The notes beneath the pieces are model-generated. The model searched no databases, was not told the DNA's origin, and was given only the letters and a program-made list of their open reading frames with translations. From the NCBI RefSeq assembly GCF_900130125.1, contig NZ_FQXY01000009.1, positions 969,760 through 1,033,759 on the forward strand: a stretch of 64,000 nucleotides of DNA, read 5' to 3'. The translations under genes were made by a program, and so were the position numbers. The stretch comes from Bacteroides congonensis. GTDB lineage: Bacteria > Bacteroidota > Bacteroidia > Bacteroidales > Bacteroidaceae. Below are positions 28,901 to 36,403 of the stretch, piece after piece (position 1 is the stretch's first letter; every line of letters begins with the position of its first letter).

Positions 28901-30577
28901 CCGGGATTCAAGGTGAACGATGTGATTGCCAAGACACGTCATTCCATTCCGGGAATTTCTCTGATTTCTCCCCCGCCCCATCACGATATTTATTCGATAG
29001 AGGATTTGGCTCAATTGATTTTCGATTTGAAGAATGTGAATCCGCAGGCTAAAATCAGTGTGAAGTTAGTTGCGGAAAGTGGCGTAGGTACGATTGCCGC
29101 AGGTGTGGCAAAGGCGAAGGCGGACTTGATTGTTATTTCCGGTGCCGAAGGCGGCACGGGGGCTTCTCCCGCTTCTTCTATCCGCTATGCGGGTATCTCT
29201 CCCGAACTGGGCTTGAGCGAGACACAACAGACATTGGTTCTAAACGGGCTTCGCGGCCAGGTAGTTCTGCAAGTTGACGGACAATTGAAAACCGGACGGG
29301 ACATTATCTTAATGGCATTGATGGGAGCAGAAGAATATGGTTTTGCTACCTCTGCACTGATTGTATTGGGTTGCGTGATGATGCGCAAATGTCATCAGAA
29401 TACTTGTCCGGTGGGAGTTGCCACACAGGATGAGGAATTGCGCAAACGTTTCCACGGACGCAGCGAATATTTAGTCAACTTTTTCACGTTCCTCGCACAG
29501 GAAGTCCGTGAGCATTTGGCTGAAATGGGATTCACCCGAATGGATGATATTATCGGGCGTACGGATTTGATTGAACGTAAGTCTGTTGAACTTAAATCCG
29601 TTGAACATATGTCCGTTGAGCATAAATCCGAAGCCCATATTCCGAATCCAAAACATACGTTAATTGATTTCACGAAGATGCTGGCACGCATTGACAACAG
29701 TGCCGCTATCCGTCACGTCATCGACCAGGATCATGGAATTTCTACTGTTAAAGATGTAGCTATCATTGATGCTGCCCGGGATGCCATCGAACACGAGAAA
29801 GAAATTTCGTTGGAATATACGATTGCGAATACAGACCGGGCCATAGGTGCTATGCTTTCAGGAGTGATTGCGAAAAAGCAGGGCGCCAGGGGATTACCGG
29901 AACATACGCTAAACGTGAAGTTCAAAGGTTCGGCAGGTCAGTCTTTCGGTGCGTTCCTTGTGCCGGGTGTCAACTTTAAACTGGAAGGTGAAGCGAACGA
30001 TTATCTGGGTAAAGGTTTGAGTGGCGGACGTATCGCCGTACTGCCCCCGATCCGCAGTAACTTCGAAGCTGACAAGAACACAATAGCAGGTAACACCTTG
30101 CTTTACGGCGCTACAAGCGGGGAAGTATATATCAATGGCCGTGTAGGTGAACGTTTTGCCGTGCGCAACTCGGGTGCTGTCGCCGTAGTAGAAGGTGTAG
30201 GCGACCACTGTTGCGAATACATGACCGGTGGCCGTGTAGTAGTTCTCGGACAAACCGGACGTAACTTCGCAGCCGGCATGAGTGGTGGTGTAGCGTATGT
30301 ATGGAACAAAGACGGGAACTTCGATTATTTCTGTAATATGGAAATGGTAGAATTATCTCTTATCGAAGAAGCCGGCTACCGGAAAGAATTACACGAACTG
30401 ATTCGCCAACACTACCTGTACACAGGTTCCAAACTGGCACGAACCATGCTCGATGACTGGAATCACTACGTAGACCAATTCATCCAAGTAGTACCCATCG
30501 AATACAAAAAGGTATTGCAGGAAGAACAAATGAGAAAGCTACAACAAAAAATCGCAGACATGCAAAGAGACTATTAG
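25985..30577 (+). CDS. gltB: Glutamate synthase large subunit
   Basis: A 1530-residue GltB. The nucleophile Cys35 in AYEHDACGVGMLV follows a propeptide. The N-terminal amidotransferase domain includes HSRFSTNTFPTWGLAQPFRL. The FMN-binding synthase domain has GEGGEDASRFQPLPNGS and SGAEGGTGASPASSIRYAGI, and CVMMRKCHQNTCPVGVATQ (about 1130) binds the 3Fe-4S cluster. The C-terminal GXGXG beta-helix domain follows. It makes two glutamates from glutamine and 2-oxoglutarate with electrons through GltD. An unusual in-frame repeat lies near residues 1198-1216. It starts a gltB-gltD-asnB group. Confidence 0.97.
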   Translation: MKKQELFNNETKGFPYQRQPRQAGLYDAAYEHDACGVGMLVNIHGEKSHDVVESALKVLENMRHRGAEGADNKTGDGAGILLQIPHEFILLQGIPVPEKGRYGTGLLFLPKNDKDQGAILSIIIEEIEKEGLTLMHLRNVPTCPEILGEAALANEPDIKQVFITGFTETETADRKLYLIRKRIENKVRLSSIPAKDDFYVVSLSTKSIIYKGMLSSLQLRNYYPDLTNSYFTSGLALVHSRFSTNTFPTWGLAQPFRLLAHNGEINTIRGNRGWMEARESVLSSPTLGDIKEIRPIIQPGMSDSASLDNVLEFLVMSGLSLPHAMAMLVPESFNEKNPISEELKAFYEYHSILMEPWDGPAALLFSDGRFAGGMLDRNGLRPARYLITKNDMMVVASEVGVMDFEPGDIREKGRLQPGKILLVDTEKGEIYYDGELKRQLAEAKPYRMWLSTNRIELDELKSGRKVPHHIENYDRMLRTFGYSKEDIERLIMPMASTGAEPIQSMGNDTPLAVLSDKPQLLYNYFRQQFAQVTNPPIDPLREELVMSLTEYIGAVGMNILTPSESHCKMVRLNHPILSNTQLDILCNIRYKGFKTVKLPMLFEVAKGKAGLQEALGSLCKMAEESVTEGVNYIILSDRDVDAGHAVIPSLLAVSAVHHHLISVGKRVQTALVVESGEIREVMHAALLLGFGASALNPYMAFAVLDKLVKDRDIQLDYATAEKNYMKSICKGLFKIMSKMGISTIRSYRGAKIFEAVGLSEELSKAYFGGLGSPIGGIRLEEIARDAIAFHEEGFAKEVDGLLPNKGLYAFRKDGEKHAWNPETISTLQLATRLGSYKKFKEYTHLVDEKEKPIFLRDFLGFRRNPISIDRVEPVENILHRFVTGAMSFGSISKEAHEAMAIAMNKIHGRSNTGEGGEDASRFQPLPNGSSLRSAIKQVASGRFGVTAEYLVNADEIQIKIAQGAKPGEGGQLPGFKVNDVIAKTRHSIPGISLISPPPHHDIYSIEDLAQLIFDLKNVNPQAKISVKLVAESGVGTIAAGVAKAKADLIVISGAEGGTGASPASSIRYAGISPELGLSETQQTLVLNGLRGQVVLQVDGQLKTGRDIILMALMGAEEYGFATSALIVLGCVMMRKCHQNTCPVGVATQDEELRKRFHGRSEYLVNFFTFLAQEVREHLAEMGFTRMDDIIGRTDLIERKSVELKSVEHMSVEHKSEAHIPNPKHTLIDFTKMLARIDNSAAIRHVIDQDHGISTVKDVAIIDAARDAIEHEKEISLEYTIANTDRAIGAMLSGVIAKKQGARGLPEHTLNVKFKGSAGQSFGAFLVPGVNFKLEGEANDYLGKGLSGGRIAVLPPIRSNFEADKNTIAGNTLLYGATSGEVYINGRVGERFAVRNSGAVAVVEGVGDHCCEYMTGGRVVVLGQTGRNFAAGMSGGVAYVWNKDGNFDYFCNMEMVELSLIEEAGYRKELHELIRQHYLYTGSKLARTMLDDWNHYVDQFIQVVPIEYKKVLQEEQMRKLQQKIADMQRDY
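29578..29632 (+). repeat. In-frame degenerate 15-bp tandem repeat within gltB
   Basis: About three and a half copies of a 15-bp unit close to AAA TCC GTT GAA CAT encode KSVELKSVEHMSVEHKSEAH. The site is a linker between the synthase and C-terminal domains, a place where length change would be tolerated. Confidence 0.75.
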
Positions 30578-30580
30578 GTA

Positions 30581-30714
30581 GTGATTAACGGTTTAGTGAT
30601 TAGTGATTAATGAAGGGAAGCTATAAAGATGCACTAATCACTAAACATTAATCACCAACCGTTAATCACTAATCATTAATCACTAATCACTAATCACTAA
30701 TCACTAATCACTAA
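30581..30714. repeat. Heptamer repeat array between gltB and gltD
   Basis: Seven consecutive TAATCAC units (the second reads TAATCAT) fill 30663-30711, directly before the gltD start. The left part of the interval (30580-30611) carries the complementary motif GTGATTA several times, and further copies of the forward motif occur at 30634-30655. The left and right arms can pair into a long hairpin. The pattern is a short tandem repeat prone to slippage. It is not a CRISPR array, because there are no spacers. Confidence 0.85.
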
Positions 30715-30718
30715 AATT

Positions 30719-32065
30719 ATGGGAGATCCTAAAGCATTTCTAAATATACCTCGACAAGAGGCGGGATACCGTCCTGTGAGCGAGCGAATCACTGACTATA
30801 GTCAGGTGGAACAGACATTGAATACGAATAGCCGTAAGTTGCAGGCTTCGCGCTGCATGGATTGCGGTGTACCTTTCTGTCACTGGGCGTGTCCGATAGG
30901 GAATAAACAACCTGAATGGCAGGATGCGTTGTACAGGGGCAAATGGAGGGAAGCGTATGAAGTGTTATCGTCTACTTGCGATTTTCCGGAATTTACGGGG
31001 CGTATCTGCCCGGCTCTTTGCGAGAAATCATGCGTGTTGAAACTTTCGTGTGACCAACCGGTGACTATCCGTGAGAATGAAGCGGCGATTGTGGAAGCTG
31101 CTTTCCGTGAAGGATATATACATATACAAACTCCCGAAAGAAATGGAAAGAAAGTTGCAGTAATTGGTGCAGGCCCTGCCGGATTGGTCGTAGCCAACCA
31201 GTTGAACCTGAAAGGATACGGTGTTACATTATTTGATAAAGACGAAGCACCCGGCGGATTGCTGCGCTTCGGTATTCCCAACTTCAAACTGGATAAAAAC
31301 GTAATCGACCGGCGCATGAAAATATTGGCGGCAGAGGGTATTCAATTTGAGATGGGTGTGGAAATAGATGTCAATCATTTGCCGGAAGGTTTCGACGCTT
31401 ACTGCATCTGTACGGGAACACCGACAGCACGGGATTTGAGTATTCCGGGACGGGAACTGAAAGGCATTCACTTCGCCCTAGAAATGTTGGCTCAACAAAA
31501 CAGGATTTTGGAAGGTCAGACTTTCCCTAAAGACAAGTTAGTGAATGCCAAAGGAAAGAAAGTACTTGTGATTGGCGGTGGTGATACCGGTTCTGACTGT
31601 ATCGGAACCAGTGTGCGTCAAGGAGCTGCCAGTGTCACTCAAATTGAAATCATGCCGAAACCACCCGTTGGCTACAATCCCGCTACCCCGTGGCCGCAAT
31701 GGCCGGTAGTCTTCAAGACGACTTCAAGCCATGAAGAAGGTTGCACACGCCATTGGTGCCTGGCTTCCAATCAATTCCTCGGTAAAAATGGTAAAGTGAC
31801 AGGTGTTGAGGTGGAAGAAGTAGAATGGATTCCGGCAGCGGATGGCGGGCGCCCGACAATGAAACCTACCGGAAAAAAAGAGGTAATTGAGGCGGATATG
31901 GTATTGCTGGCTATGGGATTCTTGAAACCGGAACAACCGCAATTTGCCGATAATGTATTCCTTGCCGGAGATGCAGCTACCGGAGCCAGTTTGGTAGTAC
32001 GTGCCATGGCAGGCGGACGGAAAGCGGCTGCGGAAATAGATGCTTATTTAACAACCAAAAATTAA
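30719..32065 (+). CDS. gltD: Glutamate synthase small subunit
   Basis: A 448-residue GltD. Cysteine clusters CMDCGVPFCHWACP and CDFPEFTGRICPALCEKSC bind two 4Fe-4S centres. VAVIGAGPAGLVVANQLNLK is the FAD site and KVLVIGGGDTGSDCIGTSVR the NAD(P)H site, with VFLAGDAATGASLVVRAMAG at the FAD end. It delivers electrons to GltB. It is separated from gltB by a 141-nt repeat-filled gap rather than a few bases, so its expression relative to gltB may be set by that gap. It ends 4 nt before asnB. Confidence 0.97.
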   Translation: MGDPKAFLNIPRQEAGYRPVSERITDYSQVEQTLNTNSRKLQASRCMDCGVPFCHWACPIGNKQPEWQDALYRGKWREAYEVLSSTCDFPEFTGRICPALCEKSCVLKLSCDQPVTIRENEAAIVEAAFREGYIHIQTPERNGKKVAVIGAGPAGLVVANQLNLKGYGVTLFDKDEAPGGLLRFGIPNFKLDKNVIDRRMKILAAEGIQFEMGVEIDVNHLPEGFDAYCICTGTPTARDLSIPGRELKGIHFALEMLAQQNRILEGQTFPKDKLVNAKGKKVLVIGGGDTGSDCIGTSVRQGAASVTQIEIMPKPPVGYNPATPWPQWPVVFKTTSSHEEGCTRHWCLASNQFLGKNGKVTGVEVEEVEWIPAADGGRPTMKPTGKKEVIEADMVLLAMGFLKPEQPQFADNVFLAGDAATGASLVVRAMAGGRKAAAEIDAYLTTKN

Positions 32066-32069
32066 AGTT

Positions 32070-33737
32070 ATGTGTGGAATAGCAGGTATACTCAATATAA
32101 AAGTTCAGACCAAAGAGCTAAGGGATAAAGCACTGAAAATGGCCCAGAAAATCCGTCATCGCGGACCGGACTGGAGCGGAATCTATGTAGGCGGAAGTGC
32201 CATCCTGGCACACGAACGTCTTTCCATTGTCGACCCGCAAAGTGGCGGTCAACCCTTATATTCGCCCGACCGGAAACAGGTGCTCGCCGTAAACGGTGAA
32301 ATCTACAACCACCGTGATATTCGTGCAAAGTACGCTGGGAGATATGATTTTCAGACAGGCAGTGATTGTGAGATTATTCTTGCCCTTTATAAAGATAAAG
32401 GTATTCATTTTCTGGAAGACATCAGTGGTATCTTTGCCTTTGTCCTTTATGACGAAGAGAAAGATGAGTTCCTGATTGCCCGTGACCCTATCGGCGTTAT
32501 ACCTTTATATATAGGTAAGGACAAAGAGGGAAAAGTCTACTTCGGCAGCGAACTGAAAGCGCTTGAAGGATTTTGTGACGAATACGAAGTATTCCTTCCC
32601 GGACATTACTATTACAGTAAAGAAGGAAAGATGAAACGCTGGTATTCGCGTGACTGGACAGAATATGAAACTGTAAAAGATAACAATGCCCGTACCGCTG
32701 ATGTAAAAACAGCGTTAGAAGATGCCGTTCATCGCCAGTTGATGAGTGATGTACCTTACGGAGTACTTCTTTCCGGTGGCCTGGACAGTTCCGTCATTTC
32801 CGCTATCGCCAAGAAATATGCAGCCAAACGTATAGAAACAGACGGAGCAAGCGATGCCTGGTGGCCGCAGCTTCACTCTTTTGCCATCGGTCTGAAGGGT
32901 GCGCCCGATTTGATAAAGGCTCGTGAGGTTGCCGAATATATCGGAACGGTGCATCATGAAATAAACTACACCGTGCAGGAAGGACTGGATGCGATTCGTG
33001 ACGTTATCTATTTCATCGAGACGTATGATGTAACTACTGTGCGGGCTTCCACTCCCATGTATTTGCTGGCACGTGTCATCAAGTCCATGGGTATCAAAAT
33101 GGTGTTGAGCGGTGAAGGTGCTGATGAAGTTTTCGGCGGTTATCTCTATTTTCACAAAGCCCCTACTCCGCAGGCGTTCCACGAAGAAACAGTACGCAAA
33201 CTTTCAAAATTACATATGTATGACTGTCTCCGGGCTAATAAGAGTTTATCTGCCTGGGGAGTAGAAGGACGTGTCCCCTTCCTTGATAAAGAGTTTCTTG
33301 ATGTGGCAATGACGCTGAATCCGAAAGCCAAAATGTGCCCCGGAAAGGATATTGAAAAAAGAATCGTACGTGAGGCTTTCGCCGATATGCTGCCGGAAAG
33401 CGTGGCATGGAGACAGAAAGAGCAGTTCAGTGACGGTGTGGGATATTCCTGGATTGATACATTGAAAGAAATAACAACCGCTGCCGTAAGTGACGAACAA
33501 ATGGCACATGCAGCCGAACGTTTCCCCATCAATATTCCGCAAAACAAGGAAGAATATTATTACCGCAGCATCTTTGAAGAACATTTCCCCAGTGAAAGTG
33601 CGGCTCGCAGCGTACCGAGTGTTCCCAGCGTAGCCTGCTCTACGGCAGAAGCGCTGGCATGGGATATTTCTTTCAGAAACCTGAACGAACCAAGCGGACG
33701 CGCAGTAAAAGGAATACATGAAGAAGCCTATACTTAA
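32070..33737 (+). CDS. asnB: Asparagine synthase B (glutamine-hydrolysing)
   Basis: A 555-residue AsnB of class length. Cys2 in MCGIAGILNIK is the class II glutaminase nucleophile, with KIRHRGPDWSG and VNGEIYNHRDIR. The synthetase domain has the PP-loop LLSGGLDSSVISA (about residue 235) and MVLSGEGADEVFGGYLYFHK. It makes asparagine from aspartate, glutamine and ATP. Four nt separate it from gltD, giving probable co-transcription. It is the fifth glutamine-amidotransferase gene in the run from carA to here. Confidence 0.97.
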   Translation: MCGIAGILNIKVQTKELRDKALKMAQKIRHRGPDWSGIYVGGSAILAHERLSIVDPQSGGQPLYSPDRKQVLAVNGEIYNHRDIRAKYAGRYDFQTGSDCEIILALYKDKGIHFLEDISGIFAFVLYDEEKDEFLIARDPIGVIPLYIGKDKEGKVYFGSELKALEGFCDEYEVFLPGHYYYSKEGKMKRWYSRDWTEYETVKDNNARTADVKTALEDAVHRQLMSDVPYGVLLSGGLDSSVISAIAKKYAAKRIETDGASDAWWPQLHSFAIGLKGAPDLIKAREVAEYIGTVHHEINYTVQEGLDAIRDVIYFIETYDVTTVRASTPMYLLARVIKSMGIKMVLSGEGADEVFGGYLYFHKAPTPQAFHEETVRKLSKLHMYDCLRANKSLSAWGVEGRVPFLDKEFLDVAMTLNPKAKMCPGKDIEKRIVREAFADMLPESVAWRQKEQFSDGVGYSWIDTLKEITTAAVSDEQMAHAAERFPINIPQNKEEYYYRSIFEEHFPSESAARSVPSVPSVACSTAEALAWDISFRNLNEPSGRAVKGIHEEAYT

Positions 33738-33856
33738 TTTGTCGAAAAGTAATAGAATGGATTATTTCTGTTATTCTTTTGTAGCATTTCTATTCTAAAA
33801 TCCCTAAGATTAACGCAGATTAGCATATTATTGTCTGATTTGCGTTTTCTTTTTTA

Positions 33857-33864
33857 TACTTTTG
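33857..33864 (+). promoter_or_regulatory. -7 element upstream of the glycerophosphodiesterase gene
   Basis: TACTTTTG fits TAnnTTTG and lies 46 bp before the ATG at 33911. A TTG at 33831 is a possible, slightly wide, -33. It suggests that this gene is transcribed separately from asnB. Confidence 0.5.
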
Positions 33865-33910
33865 AAGCCAAACCCAATTAAATCTATTAAACCTTTTAAA
33901 GACCAGACAA

Positions 33911-34675
33911 ATGAATTTAAAGAAAATGATGATGGCTTCTGCCCTTTTAGTAACTGCTTGCTGTATGCAGGCACAGACAAAAGTAATTGCCCACCGTGGT
34001 TATTGGAAAACCCCGGGTTCATCACAAAACAGTATTACCGCGCTTCAAAAAGCAGATTCCATCGGGTGCTACGGTTCAGAATTTGATGTATGGATTGCCA
34101 AAGATAACAAACTGGTTGTCAATCATGATCCCGTTTATAAAATGCGACCGATGGAATATTCCAAAGGGGATGCACTGACCGGGCTGAAACTCTCCAACGG
34201 AGAAAACCTGCCTAGTTTAAAACAATATTTGGAAGCAGGAAAAAAATGCAATGCCCAATTAATACTCGAACTCAAAGCACACAGTACCAAGAAGCGTGAG
34301 ACAAAAGCTGTGCAGGAAATTGTGGCTATGGTAAAAAGTATGGGATTGGAAAGCCGCATGGAATATATCACTTTCTCTCTGCACGCCATGAAAGAATTTA
34401 TCCGCCTGGCACCAGCCGGAACCCCGGTATTCTATCTGAATGGCGACTTATCTCCGAAAGAATTAAAAGAGCTCGGTGCTGCGGGACTTGACTATCACTT
34501 CGGCGTAATAAAAAAACATCCCGAATGGATTAAGGAAGCGCATGACCTTGGCTTGAAAGTCAATGTGTGGACAGTGGATGAGGCAGAAGACATGAAATGG
34601 CTGATTGAGAATAAAGCAGACTTTATTACTACCAATGAGCCGGTTATATTGCAGAAAGAGCTTAAGCAACAATAA
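33911..34675 (+). CDS. Glycerophosphodiester phosphodiesterase, secreted
   Basis: A 254-residue GDPD-family (TIM-barrel) enzyme with a signal peptide (MNLKKMMMASALLVTACCMQ, cleavage near QAQ-T). The catalytic HRG is in KVIAHRGYWKTPGSSQNSIT, the metal-binding ExD in GSEFDVWIAKDNKLVVNHDP, and VNVWTVDEAEDMKWLIENKA is the family's C-terminal block. It hydrolyses glycerophosphodiesters to glycerol-3-phosphate and an alcohol, probably in the periplasm or at the cell surface. A Cys in the signal region (TACCMQ) could allow lipidation, but the context is not a clean lipobox. It is followed by a strong palindromic hairpin. Confidence 0.93.
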   Translation: MNLKKMMMASALLVTACCMQAQTKVIAHRGYWKTPGSSQNSITALQKADSIGCYGSEFDVWIAKDNKLVVNHDPVYKMRPMEYSKGDALTGLKLSNGENLPSLKQYLEAGKKCNAQLILELKAHSTKKRETKAVQEIVAMVKSMGLESRMEYITFSLHAMKEFIRLAPAGTPVFYLNGDLSPKELKELGAAGLDYHFGVIKKHPEWIKEAHDLGLKVNVWTVDEAEDMKWLIENKADFITTNEPVILQKELKQQ

Positions 34676-34757
34676 ATCAAGACATATTTAATCATTTAGT
34701 ATCCGAGCTTAAAGCAACGGAGCATTCCTTTTAAAGGAAGAGGGCATTCCTCGGTGT

Positions 34758-34794
34758 GCAACGGGTGGTTCCTTTTAAAGGAACCACCCGTTGC
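34758..34794 (+). terminator. Long palindromic hairpin after the glycerophosphodiesterase gene
   Basis: Two perfect 18-bp arms around one central base form a GC-rich stem (GCAACGGGTGGTTCC at the base). The tract after it is only TTTAAAAG, so termination is plausible but the U-run is poor. The core TTCCTTTTAAAGGAA also occurs at 34725-34739, so the motif is duplicated in this gap. Confidence 0.6.
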
Positions 34795-34914
34795 TTTAAA
34801 AGAAAAAACAGCTATTCATAATACATTAATAATCAAATATTTACCAAATCATTCATTTGACATTGGAGAGAACATCCGTATTTCCACAAACACCAATAAA
34901 ATATTACAGCCAAT

Positions 34915-35211
34915 TCATCTGAAATCATCCAGCACCTCTTTCAACTCTTCCACCGTCAATTCTCCTACTTGCCGCCAAAGTTCATTTCTTTTATGCAATA
35001 AGAGGAATGCCGGAACAGTATCTATATTGTGCGCATCGGCGATTGCTTTATTCTCTCCAACATTTACCTTTACTAATTCAATCGTCCTCTTTTCATAAGT
35101 ACGAAGTATCGGTCCTATCCATTCGTAATGAGGCGACCAGTCGGCATAAAACACAAGCAACACCAAATGATTGGTCCTTACTGCCGTTTCTAATTGTTTT
35201 TCTATATTCAT
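34915..35211 (-). CDS. Thioredoxin-fold protein lacking the CXXC motif
   Basis: A 98-residue thioredoxin-like domain. LVLLVFYADWSPHYEWIGPI aligns with the thioredoxin strand-turn-helix, but WCGPC reads WSPHY, so both active-site cysteines are missing. The cis-proline stretch is kept in NIDTVPAFLLLH and the C-terminal helix in GELTVEELKEVLDDF. It cannot do dithiol-disulfide exchange in the ordinary way and may be a chaperone-like or binding module. It is a single leftward gene between convergent and divergent neighbours, with no partner that hints at a role. Confidence 0.85.
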   Translation of the reverse strand: MNIEKQLETAVRTNHLVLLVFYADWSPHYEWIGPILRTYEKRTIELVKVNVGENKAIADAHNIDTVPAFLLLHKRNELWRQVGELTVEELKEVLDDFR

Positions 35212-35526
35212 ATTTCTGCATTTTTATGTTAAGTATAGTGCTAAAACAACGGATATAGGAAAAGGTTCTTCGGATTATCCAGGCTAAATATTCTTTATAT
35301 ATTATGAAAGAATATGCAAAACCGCTCACCCAAATAACAATTTATCAATATACAGATGTGTATAATTTCAATTTATAAGCATATATAGCTACATACTAAG
35401 CGATTGAAAGTTCATTAAAAATAAATAGATATTAGATATACTTTTCAACAAAACATAAAACAAAAAGTCATACCTTTGCATCGTAATAAAACAAAAGGAT
35501 ACAACAACCAATAAATATAAGTCAAA
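35212..35526. other. Divergent intergenic region before dapF
   Basis: A 315-nt AT-rich region without a supported gene. Near its right end TACCTTTG (35471-35478) is a good -7 element for dapF, leaving a leader of about 40 nt. No convincing promoter was seen for the leftward thioredoxin-fold gene. Confidence 0.6.
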
Positions 35527-36339
35527 ATGACAAACAGAATTAAGTTCACCAAAATGCATGGAGCGGGAAATGACTACATATATGTAGACACTACCCAATA
35601 TCCGATAGAAGAGCCTGAAAAGAAAGCAATCGAATGGAGCAAGTTTCATACAGGAATTGGGAGTGACGGACTTATATTGATTGGAAGTTCTGATAAGGCT
35701 GATTTCAGCATGCGTATTTTCAATGCTGACGGTTCGGAAGCGATGATGTGCGGAAACGGTAGCCGTTGCGTAGGCAAATACGTATATGAATACGGTTTGA
35801 CCGATAAAACTGAAATCACACTGGAAACGCTGTCAGGTATTAAAATACTGAAACTTCACGTAGAAGGAAAAACAGTTACAGCAGTGACAGTAGATATGGG
35901 CAGTCCGCTGGAAACGGAAGAAGTACATTGGGAAGGGAAATATCCTTTCCGGTCAACTAAAGTATCCATGGGAAATCCTCATCTAGTTACTTTTGTGGAT
36001 GATATAACCCGGATTAACTTACCGGAAATCGGTCCTGAATTAGAAAACGACCCTCTTTTTCCTGACAGAACAAATGTGGAGTTTGCACAAATTGTCGGCA
36101 AAGATACCATACGGATGAGAGTCTGGGAAAGAGGTTCGGGAATTACCCAAGCTTGCGGAACAGGTGCTTGCGCTACAGCAGTAGCTGCCTTCATCAACGG
36201 ACTTGCAGGAAGAAAAAGCAATATAATAATGGACGGCGGCACAGTCATCATTGAATGGAACGAAGCCTCAGGACATATATGGATGACAGGACCGGCAACC
36301 AAAGTTTTCGATGGGGAAATTGAAGAAGTTGAGAGGTGA
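35527..36339 (+). CDS. dapF: Diaminopimelate epimerase
   Basis: A 270-residue DapF. The two catalytic cysteines are in [15 protein letters not shown] and in [16 protein letters not shown], and the N-terminus [14 protein letters not shown] is the family start. It converts LL- to meso-diaminopimelate for peptidoglycan and lysine. It lies 64 nt before dapL, and the two consecutive steps of the aminotransferase branch are therefore co-located. It has its own promoter element upstream. Confidence 0.97.
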   Translation: MTNRIKFTKMHGAGNDYIYVDTTQYPIEEPEKKAIEWSKFHTGIGSDGLILIGSSDKADFSMRIFNADGSEAMMCGNGSRCVGKYVYEYGLTDKTEITLETLSGIKILKLHVEGKTVTAVTVDMGSPLETEEVHWEGKYPFRSTKVSMGNPHLVTFVDDITRINLPEIGPELENDPLFPDRTNVEFAQIVGKDTIRMRVWERGSGITQACGTGACATAVAAFINGLAGRKSNIIMDGGTVIIEWNEASGHIWMTGPATKVFDGEIEEVER

Positions 36340-36403
36340 GAATGGAGAGATGAGAACAGCGAATTGAGAATGAATACGGATAGAAACTTAAAACAATCAC
36401 AAT

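Noticed and set aside
30663..30711. Possible CRISPR array
   Set aside because: The units are 7-bp and directly adjacent, without spacers, and no cas genes are present.
33752..33797. Terminator after asnB from the matching TAGAAT/ATTCTA words
   Set aside because: The arms are short and AT-only with a loop of about 30 nt, so the hairpin is not convincing.
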